DNA of 29,299 nucleotides from an uncultured Erysipelotrichaceae bacterium (GCA_902774655.1 CACYJD010000002.1:1-29299); one strand, 5' to 3'. Shown: positions 20,907-27,900, numbered from the stretch's first letter. The notes: generated by a model not told the origin, from the letters alone. Numbers and translations: made by a program.

Positions 20907-22115
20907 ATGTTTACTGTTGTTTATGCAAAAGATAATATCACCTATGTAATTGATACTGAGGAGTTCGCAAAGGGCGGTAATAACCTTTACTTGCTTTTTC
21001 AGGGACATTACTACGACCCTCGCAATAAGTTTAACAGCATTGAGGCTGGTAGAAAGTGCCTTCCCACTCCCGTAATTGACCGTGCGGCTTTCCATAAGAA
21101 CGCTGCTGAAAAGGCTCTTGAAAAGATGCGTCATAATTATGATGGAGTGCCTATGTCCGGTATTGCTACTGCGCCTGCTGGTGGAGAAAGCAGTGGTCTT
21201 GGTGGCAAGTTGGAAGAGCTTTTCTTTAAGACTGTAGCGGAGGCTTCTACTGAGTCTATCTTTAAGGAAGTTTACCCCGTAGTTCGCAAGAAACTCATTG
21301 ACGAGTTTGGTTTTCTTCCTCAGCGCCACGAAGTCGTTACTCCCAATGCAATTAATAAGATTACTGGTGTAACCCACGAGAAGTTTGATGATGTACTCAC
21401 TCTTGTTTCTGCTGCGATTCCTGTTTTCTTGGCAGGACCCGCTGGTACAGGTAAGAACGTACTTGCACAGCAAGTAGCTGCTGGTTTAGGTTTAAACTTC
21501 TATTTTACCAACGCTGTAACTCAGGAGTATAAGTTGACTGGTTTTATCGACGCTAACGGTCATTACCACGAAACCGCCTTCTATAAGGCTTTTAAAGATG
21601 GCGGCTTGTTCTTCCTCGACGAGATGGACGGTTCTATCCCTGAAGTTCTTATTATCTTGAATGCGGCAATCGCAAACGGTTACTTCGACTTTCCTACTGG
21701 TCAGGTTACTGCGCACGAGGATTTCCGAGTAATTGCTGCGGGTAACACTTACGGTACTGGTGCTGATATTGAGTATACTGGTCGTTATCAGCTTGACGCC
21801 GCTTCTCTCGACCGTTATGCCCTGATGGAGATTGACTATTCTCCTAAGATTGAGGAAGCTGTCGCAAACGGTAACAACGAGTTGATTACCTTTATCCACG
21901 ATTTCCGTAAGGCAGTACAAAAGGCGCATATCCACCACCTCGCAACCTATCGTGCGATTGAGCGTATTGCTAAGCTCGAAGGTACTATGGATATTAAGAC
22001 CGTTCTTAATATCTCTCTCTTGAAGGGCTTGTCTACTGATGACCGTAACATCATCGCAAACGATATGGAGTATAAGAGCAATAAATATTATAAGGCTCTA
22101 AAGGCTTGTATTTAA
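20907..22115 (+). CDS. MoxR/CobS-type AAA+ ATPase
   Basis: A 402-aa protein with AAAGGAG 10 nt before ATG. Walker A GPAGTGKN at residues 177-184, Walker B with D238-E239 in LFFLDEMDG, sensor 1 Asn (N280) in VIAAGNTYGTG, and an arginine-finger-type SLDRYALMEIDY. The region after Walker A (YFTNAVTQEYKLTGFIDANG) is typical of CobS/MoxR ATPases that remodel protein partners or insert metals. The N-terminal ~150 residues are phage-specific. Codon use is clearly more GC-rich and biased than its neighbours, suggesting high expression. It is paired 12 nt upstream of a protein likely to be its substrate adaptor. Confidence 0.9.
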   Translation: MFTVVYAKDNITYVIDTEEFAKGGNNLYLLFQGHYYDPRNKFNSIEAGRKCLPTPVIDRAAFHKNAAEKALEKMRHNYDGVPMSGIATAPAGGESSGLGGKLEELFFKTVAEASTESIFKEVYPVVRKKLIDEFGFLPQRHEVVTPNAINKITGVTHEKFDDVLTLVSAAIPVFLAGPAGTGKNVLAQQVAAGLGLNFYFTNAVTQEYKLTGFIDANGHYHETAFYKAFKDGGLFFLDEMDGSIPEVLIILNAAIANGYFDFPTGQVTAHEDFRVIAAGNTYGTGADIEYTGRYQLDAASLDRYALMEIDYSPKIEEAVANGNNELITFIHDFRKAVQKAHIHHLATYRAIERIAKLEGTMDIKTVLNISLLKGLSTDDRNIIANDMEYKSNKYYKALKACI

Positions 22116-22127
22116 GGAGGTTTTAAA

Positions 22128-22991
22128 ATGGGAGATTATAGCGAAATAGCAAAGAAGAAGTTGTTATTTGAACACTTTTCTGGTGTACGTAATCTTGTCC
22201 AAACTCTTGGAAAACGCACGCAAAATAATAGTGCTATGTCTAATGAGCATGCTTCTGGAAAAAGAGATACTAGCTGGACTGGAACTCAAAGTCTTGAAGA
22301 AGCGTTTAACCTCCTTGAAAAGGGTTGGGAGGACCCGATTAAAGATATTGACCGCGGCGTTGTAAAGAACAATAATGATTTAAAGGTAAGTGCGGGCGGC
22401 ATGAAAACTGGCATTGTTGGTTTTGCTCCTTGTGTTCCTAATGCTATTCTTGGTCTGCCTAATTCTATGATGACTCGTGACCAAGTAATGAGAAAGAACC
22501 GTGTTCTTACTATTGGTTATGCTAATAATAGTTGTTGCGGTACAGATGCTAAAGATTTTGTAAAGGGTGGAATTGCAATTTGTTCTATAATCAATCGTCT
22601 TGAACTTTCTGGTATTCGAGTTGCGGTTAAAACATTCCTCTATTCAGCAACTCAAAGTAAAGAAAATGTATTCTGCACAGTTGATGTTAAGAATTGGCGA
22701 GAACCGCTTGATTTGAAGCGAGTTACTTTTCCTCTTTGTAATGCCTCTTGGGAGCGCAGAGTTGGATTTAAGTATCTTGAAACTCTTCCTAATTTAACTG
22801 ACCGCGGTTATAGTTTTGGCTATGGTACAGATATAATGAAAACATTGAACCACGATGAACTTCATCAGTATGTAGTAGAGAACAAAATTCTCGATGAAAA
22901 TAGCGTTTACATTACCCTTGAGGATTGTATGCAAAATGACTTCAACATTGAGAAGATTATGAAGGAATTCGGCTTGGATAAGTACATATAA
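22128..22991 (+). CDS. Partner of the MoxR-type ATPase (vWA/CobT-like phage protein)
   Basis: A 287-aa protein with AAGGAGG. Features: GKRDTSWTGTQSLEEAFNLL and a Gly/Pro-rich PCVPNAILGLPNSMM segment. A strand-helix core VLTIGYANNSCCGTDAKDF ... GIAICSIINRLELSGIRVAV resembles a von Willebrand A-like Rossmann core (hydrophobic strand, S-x-C/S region, then a helix and strand). Phage proteins of this shape commonly lie next to a MoxR/CobS ATPase, as CobT-like VWA partners do. The canonical DxSxS is not clearly kept. Likely works with the ATPase as a remodelling machine. Confidence 0.7.
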   Translation: MGDYSEIAKKKLLFEHFSGVRNLVQTLGKRTQNNSAMSNEHASGKRDTSWTGTQSLEEAFNLLEKGWEDPIKDIDRGVVKNNNDLKVSAGGMKTGIVGFAPCVPNAILGLPNSMMTRDQVMRKNRVLTIGYANNSCCGTDAKDFVKGGIAICSIINRLELSGIRVAVKTFLYSATQSKENVFCTVDVKNWREPLDLKRVTFPLCNASWERRVGFKYLETLPNLTDRGYSFGYGTDIMKTLNHDELHQYVVENKILDENSVYITLEDCMQNDFNIEKIMKEFGLDKYI

Positions 22992-22994
22992 AAG

Positions 22995-23028
22995 AAGCCC
23001 TCTTACTGACGAGAGGGCTTTTTAATTT
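22995..23028 (+). terminator. Intrinsic terminator fused to next promoter
   Basis: AAGCCCTCT (22995-23003), 8-nt loop, AGAGGGCTT (23012-23020), then TTTAATTT overlapping the TTGATT -35. Confidence 0.9.
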
Positions 23029-23055
23029 GATTTTTTATATTTTTTTTGATATAAT
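23027..23055 (+). promoter_or_regulatory. Promoter TTGATT-17-TATAAT
   Basis: -35 23027-23032, -10 23050-23055, leader ATATATAGAAAAGTTAAGAAAGG. It drives ten overlapping genes to the terminator at 26461. Confidence 0.87.
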
Positions 23056-23087
23056 ATATATAGAAAAGTTAAGAAAGGAAATGAAAT

Positions 23088-23384
23088 ATGGCTCATTTGT
23101 TTGCTTATAAAGTAGTATTTTTTAATTGTTGTAGTGGTGAAGAACAATTCGGTACTGCTTTTGGTATGGTCGCCGCGGGAGCAGATACTTTAGCGGCTGC
23201 TGTCGCAGAAGTTGAAAAGAATTGGGGCGTAGACGAAGTATTTGAGGTTAAGGCTGTAAGAGTCTATGACGCCTGTGGTACTAATGTGGACGCGTCGCCC
23301 GAAGATATTGTACAGGCATTTAATGACCTCGGTTGCCCCTATTTTAAAGAAAAAGGAAAGAAGGAGGAGAAAAAGAGTGATTAG
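23088..23384 (+). CDS. Hypothetical protein, 98 aa
   Basis: First gene of the last long operon. It has a beta-alpha arrangement: FAYKVVFFNCCSGEEQFGTA, an Ala-rich helix GADTLAAAVAEVEKNWG, a strand VFEVKAVRVYDACG and a helix, ending in a Lys/Glu-rich tail. This resembles a small ferredoxin-like fold. Not recognised. Its end overlaps the following GTG start by 8 nt. Confidence 0.68.
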   Translation: MAHLFAYKVVFFNCCSGEEQFGTAFGMVAAGADTLAAAVAEVEKNWGVDEVFEVKAVRVYDACGTNVDASPEDIVQAFNDLGCPYFKEKGKKEEKKSD

Positions 23385-23667
23385 TGAGAATACATCTGTA
23401 AACGAGTGCTATGATGGCTATAATGCTAATCTAAAAAGTGCGGATAGAATCTCTTTTAGAGATGGCACAAAAACTGTAATCGTTCCTTTTAAGGAGATTT
23501 GTGCTTACTACAAACAAGACAGTAAGATAATGCGTGGTTATTACTACGATATTGTATTGATTGTCGGAAGTAGAAAAGTAAGAGTAAACTTCCTTTCAAA
23601 AACTAAGCGTAATCAAGCTTTCGATACATTAACTAAAAGGTTAGGAGCGTGGATAAAATATGGCTAA
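23377..23667 (+). CDS. Hypothetical protein, 96 aa
   Basis: GTG at 23377 with AAGGAGG about 9 nt upstream is chosen; the longer frame from 23266 lies inside the preceding gene. Beta-rich: RISFRDGTKTVIVPFKEICAYY, YYYDIVLIVGSRKVRVNFLS, then a C-terminal helix. Layout suggests a small PH- or Sm-like fold, but this is impression only. Overlaps the phosphoesterase gene by 8 nt. Confidence 0.65.
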   Translation: MISENTSVNECYDGYNANLKSADRISFRDGTKTVIVPFKEICAYYKQDSKIMRGYYYDIVLIVGSRKVRVNFLSKTKRNQAFDTLTKRLGAWIKYG

Positions 23668-24268
23668 TTTCTATATTGGTGACCTCCACTTCGGGCACAA
23701 GAATTGTCTTGCTTTTGATAATCGTCCTTTTGATACGATTGAAGACCACGATAATGGTTTAATTAAGGCTTGGAATGATAAAGTAGGAATTGATGACCAC
23801 GTTTATATTCTTGGCGATGTAAGTTGGTACGGCGCGCAGCATACAATCGAACTTCTTAACCAACTTAATGGAAAGAAACATCTAATTGTGGGAAACCACG
23901 ATAAAAAACTTTTGCGTAATGCTGATTTTAGGAAACTTTTTGTAGAAATTGAGAAGAGCGATGTAATTGAGGATAACGGGCGCAAAGTAGTCCTCACTCA
24001 TTTCCCTATGAGTTCTTATGACTACCAATACCACAGCGGCTATCAACTCTATGCTCATGTCCACGTGAGTTTCCAATGGAATATCCAAATGAGAGTGGAT
24101 AGAGAAGTGGCGGCGTTGCTTGAAAAGGAAATCCGCAGTTATAATGTTGGCTGTATGGTTCCTTATATGCACTGGGCGCCTTGCACTCTCGATGAAATTA
24201 TTGAGGGAGGTAGTAAATTCTATGCCAGTAATGAGTTGTTCGAGGGAAAGCCCAAAAGCAATCCTTAG
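23660..24268 (+). CDS. Calcineurin-like phosphoesterase (phage type)
   Basis: A 202-aa protein. Metal-binding motifs in order: GDLHFGHKN (D8, H10), YILGDVSW, VGNHDKKL, LTHFPMSSYDYQYHSG and the LYAHVHV histidine pair. The GDLHFGHxN...FDxRPF opening is the phage/bacterial subfamily of small predicted phosphoesterases. It should hydrolyse a phospho(di)ester with a two-metal centre; the substrate is unknown. ATG overlaps the previous gene by 8 nt. It is not closely similar to the 4436-5149 enzyme, so the phage carries two distinct members. Confidence 0.87.
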   Translation: MANFYIGDLHFGHKNCLAFDNRPFDTIEDHDNGLIKAWNDKVGIDDHVYILGDVSWYGAQHTIELLNQLNGKKHLIVGNHDKKLLRNADFRKLFVEIEKSDVIEDNGRKVVLTHFPMSSYDYQYHSGYQLYAHVHVSFQWNIQMRVDREVAALLEKEIRSYNVGCMVPYMHWAPCTLDEIIEGGSKFYASNELFEGKPKSNP

Positions 24269-24602
24269 ATTTATAGAGCGTTTTCGTATGGCGGCGGGAA
24301 ATAGTAAGGAAATGGTTAATTGTGTTGATAGACTCTTTACTTGTGGTGCCTGCTATTGGTTCGCAGAAATCCTCTATCACAGATATTGCGCGGGATGTAT
24401 TTGTTATGACCCAATCGAAGGACATTTTGTTTGGAGATATGATGGGGTTTACTATGATATAACGGGTGTTTATACTAAGAATAGAGATAAAATTCTTCCT
24501 CTTGGTTCGATTAGAAATGAAGACCCCGCGCACTATGAGCGTCTTTTAAGGGACTGCCGCAACTTGAATTGGAAGGAAGAGGAGGAACTATCGGATGAAT
24601 AA
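24222..24602 (+). CDS. Conserved-type phage protein, 126 aa
   Basis: ATG 24222 behind GGGAGG is preferred; the ORF opens much earlier but that part is inside the phosphoesterase gene. The core NCVDRLFTCGACYWFAEILYHR, then CYDPIEGHFVWRYDGVYYDITG, is a recurrent small phage protein pattern (R-L-F..G-x-C-x-x-F-A, Y-D-P-x-x-G-H-F, Y-D-I-x-G). The Cys-His-Asp order is reminiscent of a papain-like fold but I cannot show activity. It overlaps both neighbours. Confidence 0.68.
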   Translation: MPVMSCSRESPKAILRFIERFRMAAGNSKEMVNCVDRLFTCGACYWFAEILYHRYCAGCICYDPIEGHFVWRYDGVYYDITGVYTKNRDKILPLGSIRNEDPAHYERLLRDCRNLNWKEEEELSDE

Positions 24603-24903
24603 AATCCAAAAAAATGTAAAGAAAGAAGAGAACAGCTATCTTCCTTTTGAGAAATTCAATACCTATGGTCAACCAATAATCCACTTTTGCTATGATGTTC
24701 CTCCTTATATAATCCGTTATTGGTGGGATGTTGACCGCCAAGATTGGATTGTGAGTCTATGGGCTAGTGATGAAGAGCTCCTTACTATGAACGGCGCCGA
24801 ATATACTCTCACTTTAGCTCACATAAAATTAAAAGAGAAGATTTGGTGGGATAAATATGGTTTCTTACGAAAAAATGAGCAAGAAAGCTCAGAGGGAATT
24901 TAA
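24595..24903 (+). CDS. Hypothetical protein, 102 aa
   Basis: The ATG overlaps the preceding gene by 8 nt; GGAGGA lies 12 nt upstream. Trp/Tyr-rich central part (PPYIIRYWWDVDRQDWIVSLWAS) with an alpha-helical C-terminal region. The next gene starts 47 nt inside its 3' end in another frame. Function unknown. Confidence 0.66.
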   Translation: MNKIQKNVKKEENSYLPFEKFNTYGQPIIHFCYDVPPYIIRYWWDVDRQDWIVSLWASDEELLTMNGAEYTLTLAHIKLKEKIWWDKYGFLRKNEQESSEGI

Positions 24904-25021
24904 TAGGAGAAAAAGAGGTTGCTGGTATCGTAAACCTACAACCCAAATTGTTCCTAATAAAAAAGCGTACCGCCGCCAAGAGAATAAGAGAGTAGAAAGA
25001 GAAGGAAGGGGAGAATATTAA
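24857..25021 (+). CDS. Small very basic phage protein, 54 aa
   Basis: ATG preceded by GGTGGG, overlapping the previous gene by 47 nt and ending TAATG with the next one. The product (SYEKMSKKAQREFNRRKRG, then W, P-x-T-x-(I/V)-V-P-N-K-K-A-Y-R-R) follows the pattern of a common small basic phage protein whose members read (K)xxRxxx(N/D)xxxRGxWxxxxPxTxxxxNKKxYxR. Likely binds nucleic acid. Short length does not weaken the call because the pattern is specific. Confidence 0.72.
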   Translation: MVSYEKMSKKAQREFNRRKRGCWYRKPTTQIVPNKKAYRRQENKRVEREGRGEY

Positions 25022-25272
25022 TGTTATTTTGGATTATTCTTACAATAGTTATATATCTAATTCTTTTTACAATCCTTTTTCTTTTCTTCTTCTCCTTAGA
25101 AAAAGATGTAATTGATTTTTCTACAACGAAAGATAAAATTTTTCTAAGATGTATGAATTGTCGCCAAGAAATAATTGTAGATAGAGAAAGATATGTAACG
25201 AGTGATGGAAAGATTTCTGTGATTAAGTGCCCGCTTTGCGGCGGTACAATGACAAATGATGTATTGCTTTGA
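25021..25272 (+). CDS. Membrane-anchored zinc-ribbon protein, 83 aa
   Basis: One N-terminal transmembrane helix (residues about 2-26, WIILTIVIYLILFTILFLFF), then a cytoplasmic-type zinc ribbon: LRCMNCRQE and IKCPLCGGT about 27 residues apart. TAATG overlap with the basic protein. Role unknown; it could tether a nucleic-acid or protein partner to the membrane. Confidence 0.72.
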   Translation: MLFWIILTIVIYLILFTILFLFFFSLEKDVIDFSTTKDKIFLRCMNCRQEIIVDRERYVTSDGKISVIKCPLCGGTMTNDVLL

Positions 25273-25303
25273 AACCGTGTAGTGAGAGGAGAAGCGAAAG
25301 AAA

Positions 25304-25573
25304 ATGAAGATAGAGATTAGTAAGAAAAAGAATATGGTATCTTTTGAGAAGATAAAAGACGGTGAGGTTTTTCTACTTTCTGGTTCTTATCTAATGAAGA
25401 TAGCCCCAATAATCGACAAAAATAATAACACCCATAACGCGGTAGCTTTACGTACCGGCGCTACTATGCTTGTAAACCCAACAGTTGAATATGAACTAGT
25501 TGCGGCGACTCTTATGATAAACTTCGATAGCCCAACTACTATGATTGCGGTGAGAGAAGGGGCAATTGATTGA
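25304..25573 (+). CDS. Small beta-rich phage protein, 89 aa
   Basis: GGAGAAG about 11 nt before ATG. The segment VSFEKIKDGEVFLLSGSYLMKIAP ... NAVALRTGATMLVNPTVEYE follows a common small phage pattern (F-x-x-(L/I)-x-x-G-(D/E)-x-F, Y-M/L-K-(I/T), N-A-V-x-L-x-x-G). It is predicted all-beta. Function not established. It ends TTGA with the next TTG start. Confidence 0.7.
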   Translation: MKIEISKKKNMVSFEKIKDGEVFLLSGSYLMKIAPIIDKNNNTHNAVALRTGATMLVNPTVEYELVAATLMINFDSPTTMIAVREGAID

Positions 25574-26007
25574 ATTATATAGTACCCCAAAGAATTAATT
25601 GCGCTAGTACCGCGGCTGGTTTTGGGATTTCTTGTCCGAATTGTGATGCAAAGTTTTTTGTAGAAGCAAAAGATTCCAAGATTTCTTTAACAGATAAAAC
25701 GACGGTCGGCGCGAGATGCCCTTCTTGTAAAAAGAAGATTAAAACCCAAGATTTTATGGAATTAAGAAAGGAAGATATTGATGGTATAAAGTTATTCTAT
25801 AAGAAACCCGATATAATCTTTGATGCTAAGTTTTGGATTCCTTTTGGTTGGGTAGACGACTATGACTTCTTTATCTACGATAGAAAAATTTGTAGAAAAT
25901 TAGGAAGCGAACTGGCGCCAGATATTTTCGAGAATATGGAGTTTCCAATATCTGAGTGTGATAAAGTTGTAATATTAAAGAAAGAAGAAAAAGAGGTAGA
26001 TTGTTAA
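25570..26007 (+). CDS. Zinc-ribbon hypothetical protein, 145 aa
   Basis: The TTG start overlaps the preceding stop (4 nt), with AGAAGGGG upstream. N-terminal zinc ribbon: ISCPNCDAKF and ARCPSCKKKI about 28 residues apart. The C-terminal part is Phe/Asp-rich (FWIPFGWVDDYDFFIYDRKI). Unknown family. Overlaps the next gene by TAATG. Confidence 0.66.
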   Translation: MNYIVPQRINCASTAAGFGISCPNCDAKFFVEAKDSKISLTDKTTVGARCPSCKKKIKTQDFMELRKEDIDGIKLFYKKPDIIFDAKFWIPFGWVDDYDFFIYDRKICRKLGSELAPDIFENMEFPISECDKVVILKKEEKEVDC

Positions 26008-26459
26008 TGCTTATTTTAATTTGTATGATAGCGGGCGTGATTATTTTTGGAATTTTAGCCCATAAAAAAGGAGATACTGAACTTGGGGCTTTAATGGGGT
26101 TACTAGTAGGAACTGTTGGGCTTGTATTCACTTTTGTAGCGTCAATAATATTATTTTTTGTTGTTCCTCCAGTAACTACCGTAGAAACACATGAACTTGA
26201 ACAGCATATGGACACTTCATCTTATGTTTATTATGTAAATGTAGATGATTCAGATTACAGTTTTGCTTACTTTGATGGAAATAAAATTATAAATGTAGAC
26301 AACGTAAAGAATGTTTCTTTTGATTTTGATGAAAAGAGCAGAAAAGTTAAGGTACAAGAGAAGAAGATGGGCGGAGCTTTAGATGTACTTTTCTTTAATT
26401 TCCATCAAACAGAATATGATATAACTATCCCTTCAAAAGAATATATAAGATATGAGTAA
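26007..26459 (+). CDS. Two-TM membrane protein with C-terminal beta domain, 150 aa
   Basis: ATG 26007, AGAGGT upstream, TAATG overlap. Two hydrophobic helices (about 2-18 and 28-53) with a short KKGDTE loop, then ~95 soluble residues rich in strands (SSYVYYVNVDDSDYSFAYFDG, KVKVQEKKMG, YDITIPSKEYIRYE). Unknown function. It is the last gene before a strong terminator. Confidence 0.7.
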   Translation: MLILICMIAGVIIFGILAHKKGDTELGALMGLLVGTVGLVFTFVASIILFFVVPPVTTVETHELEQHMDTSSYVYYVNVDDSDYSFAYFDGNKIINVDNVKNVSFDFDEKSRKVKVQEKKMGGALDVLFFNFHQTEYDITIPSKEYIRYE

Positions 26460-26460
26460 A

Positions 26461-26489
26461 AGAGAGGCTAGCCCTCTCTTTCTTTTTTT
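26461..26489 (+). terminator. Intrinsic terminator closing the long operon
   Basis: AGAGAGGC-TA-GCCCTCTCT with one bulged C, followed by TTCTTTTTTT. Confidence 0.87.
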
Positions 26490-26533
26490 AGGATTTGAAT
26501 GATTTTATATGGACGGGCGCAATTTAATAATGG

Positions 26534-26608
26534 GAAATTTTCCAGAAATTTCTTTTATAGGATAGAAAATTTTCCAAAAATTTTCCAAAAATTTTCCAGA
26601 AATTCTGG
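26534..26608. repeat. TTTTCCA repeats, helically spaced, with palindromes
   Basis: TTTTCCA starts at 26538, 26570, 26581 and 26592; the last three are exactly 11 bp apart and the first is 32 bp away (about three turns). The first copy sits in the palindrome GGAAATTTTCC, and the last leads into CCAGAAATTCTGG. This looks like an iteron-type protein-binding cluster. Confidence 0.55.
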
Positions 26609-26734
26609 GATTAAAATTTTGTAGGAATTATTAGAAAAAAATACTTATTATCAAATTAAGAAATATTATAATAATATTATAATATAATAATATAATAATA
26701 ATAGAATTGTGCTCCCTCTGTTTTCTTCCTTCCC

Positions 26735-26836
26735 CGTTGTGCGAAGACGTTTTTGCCGTTGCTCGAAGAGCATAAGGCGACAACGGCGTAGCCATAGGTT
26801 GAGCCTTGCGCTTTAGCGCTAGGCGAGACAACAACG
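26735..26836 (+). ncRNA. GC-rich branched RNA-like element
   Basis: In very AT-rich surroundings, CGTTGT (26735-26740) pairs with ACAACG (26831-26836). Inside are GCCGTTG (26755-26761) with CAACGGC (26781-26787) and the hairpin GCCT-T-GCGC-TTTA-GCGC-T-AGGC (26803-26824), with a small GCTC-GAA-GAGC hairpin at 26761-26771 as an alternative. No ORF with a ribosome site is present. The symmetry also allows it to act as DNA. No known RNA family is recognised and the transcribed strand is not known. Confidence 0.4.
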
Positions 26837-26837
26837 T

Positions 26838-27112
26838 TTTATTATAATCCTATTATAATCCTATTATAATATTATAATATTATAATAATAGGATTCGTGG
26901 AAGAGCGTATAATTGGGCTTATAATCTTTCTTATAATATTATTATAATAGGATTCCAATAGGAGCGTATAGAGGGCTGATAATTGGGCGTATAAGTGGGC
27001 TTATAATATTATAATATTATAATAATAGGATTCGTAGAGGAGCGTATAAGAAAAACGTATGAGTGGGCTTATACGCTTTATTATAATATTATTATAATAG
27101 GATTGTGCTTCG
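26838..27112. repeat. ATTATAATAGGATT repeat cluster
   Basis: Four direct copies of (ATTAT)AATAATAGGATT or ATTATAATAGGATT near 26889, 26948, 27027 and 27098 (59-79 bp apart). Two inverted copies (AATCCTATTATAAT) lie at 26846-26873. Between direct copies recur GAGCGTATA (26903, 26962, 27040) and GGGCTTATA. The AT cores TTATAATATTATAA are self-complementary. No gene in this stretch. Confidence 0.65.
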
Positions 27113-27230
27113 AGCGCAAAGAAAATGTTGTGTTTGCTTACAATAGGCGTATCTAGGTAGATTAGTAGAAGGGTATAGGATTCGAGTCTTTCCTAATTGA
27201 CGAGTACTCAGAAGAGGAAGTTTAGAGAGA

Positions 27231-27440
27231 GATTAGTTTAGAAAGAATTAAGGGGGTTTAGTAGGAGTTAAAGGGGTTTAGTAGGGGTTAAAAGTATATG
27301 ATTTGATAGGGAATTATAGAGTTTAGTATAAGGGGATATAAAGGAGTATAATTTGGTATAGTTTAGTATAATTTGGTATAAAGAGGTATAAAAGAGTAAG
27401 AAATAGTATGAAAGGGTATAAAGTCGTATAATTTGGTGCT
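27231..27440. repeat. 10-bp phased repeat array (about 20 units)
   Basis: A pentamer GTATA, or the variants GTTTA, GGTTA and AGTTA, recurs on a strict 10-bp register: GTTTA at 27236, 27256 and 27276, GGTTA at 27286, and GTATA at 27326, 27346, 27356, 27366, 27376, 27386, 27416 and 27426, with near matches ATATA (27336), GTAAG (27396) and GTATG (27406). The five bases between vary (ATTTG three times, purine-rich elsewhere). The plus strand is purine-rich. The period is not a multiple of three and no ORF exists, so it is a cis-acting DNA element rather than coding. Confidence 0.8.
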
Positions 27441-27540
27441 GCCCCAGCTCTAGCTTTTTTTCAAATTTTTATTATAATATTTTTTTATTATATATTATAA
27501 TATATTATAATATTATAATAATATAATAATAAGGGTATAA
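27441..27540. other. Extremely AT-rich noncoding stretch
   Basis: After GCTGCCCCAGCTCTAGC the sequence is almost only A and T (repeats of ATTATAATA type) up to the terminator of the minus-strand gene. It could serve as a DNA unwinding element beside the phased repeats. No gene seen. Confidence 0.4.
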
Positions 27541-27544
27541 AAAA

Positions 27545-27565
27545 AAGAGAGGTTAAACCTCTCTT
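27545..27565 (-). terminator. Terminator overlapping the stop of the minus gene
   Basis: AAGAGAGGT pairs with ACCTCTCTT around a short TAA loop that is also the stop codon region. On the minus strand it is followed by TTTTTT. Confidence 0.75.
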
Positions 27566-27900
27566 CTTCTATATCCGTTTGACTTTCCTTTTCCGGTAAT
27601 CTTAATTTCTCCGATTTCTACCGTGTCCATAGCCTTTAGAACGTGAACAATCTTCTGAACGTTAACGTCCGCTGCATTAGCAAATACTGATGCGGGTTGG
27701 TATTCATCTGTGAGTACACTTTCGATTGCTTCGATAATCGGCTTATTCTCAAGAGCTTTTTCTCGTGCCTTTTCTCTTTTCTTTTCCTCTGCTTTCTCAA
27801 TCGTTTCTAACTTACCTGTTGCCCACTCAATCATTTCCTCGTCACATTCTCCGAGAGAAAGTCTTTTAATAACCTCTTTTTCTGTAATTTTTCTTTCCAT
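27553..27900 (-). CDS. Winged-helix-like DNA-binding phage protein, 115 aa
   Basis: Minus strand, ATG at 27900 with AAAGGAAAA upstream. N-terminal helices (ERKITEKEVIKRLSLG) and a highly charged coiled-coil (EKAEEKKREKAREKALE) precede a C-terminal winged-helix layout: helix IIEAIESVL, turn, SVFANAADVNVQKIVHVLKAM as helix-turn-helix, then wing strands VEIGEIKITGKGKSNGYRRR. Small phage proteins with this (QKV/QKI)..L..L..G.v......KGK...Y pattern are common in Firmicutes phages and probably bind DNA. Its 3' end faces the 10-bp phased repeats, a possible target. Confidence 0.7.
   Translation of the reverse strand: MERKITEKEVIKRLSLGECDEEMIEWATGKLETIEKAEEKKREKAREKALENKPIIEAIESVLTDEYQPASVFANAADVNVQKIVHVLKAMDTVEIGEIKITGKGKSNGYRRREV

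Noticed and set aside
20856..21473. Long minus-strand ORF (205 aa)
   Set aside because: It is antisense to the AAA+ ATPase gene, whose motifs and ribosome site are clear; the opposite frame is open only because of biased codon use.
24120..24221. N-terminal extension of the 24222 gene
   Set aside because: It lies within the phosphoesterase gene in another frame; a good ribosome site points to ATG 24222.
26631..26834. Minus-strand ORF of 67 aa
   Set aside because: It runs through the GC-rich branched element and AT repeats, has no ribosome site and low-complexity composition.
27231..27440. CRISPR array
   Set aside because: The repeat unit is 10 bp with 5-bp variable parts, far shorter than CRISPR repeats and spacers, and no cas genes are present.
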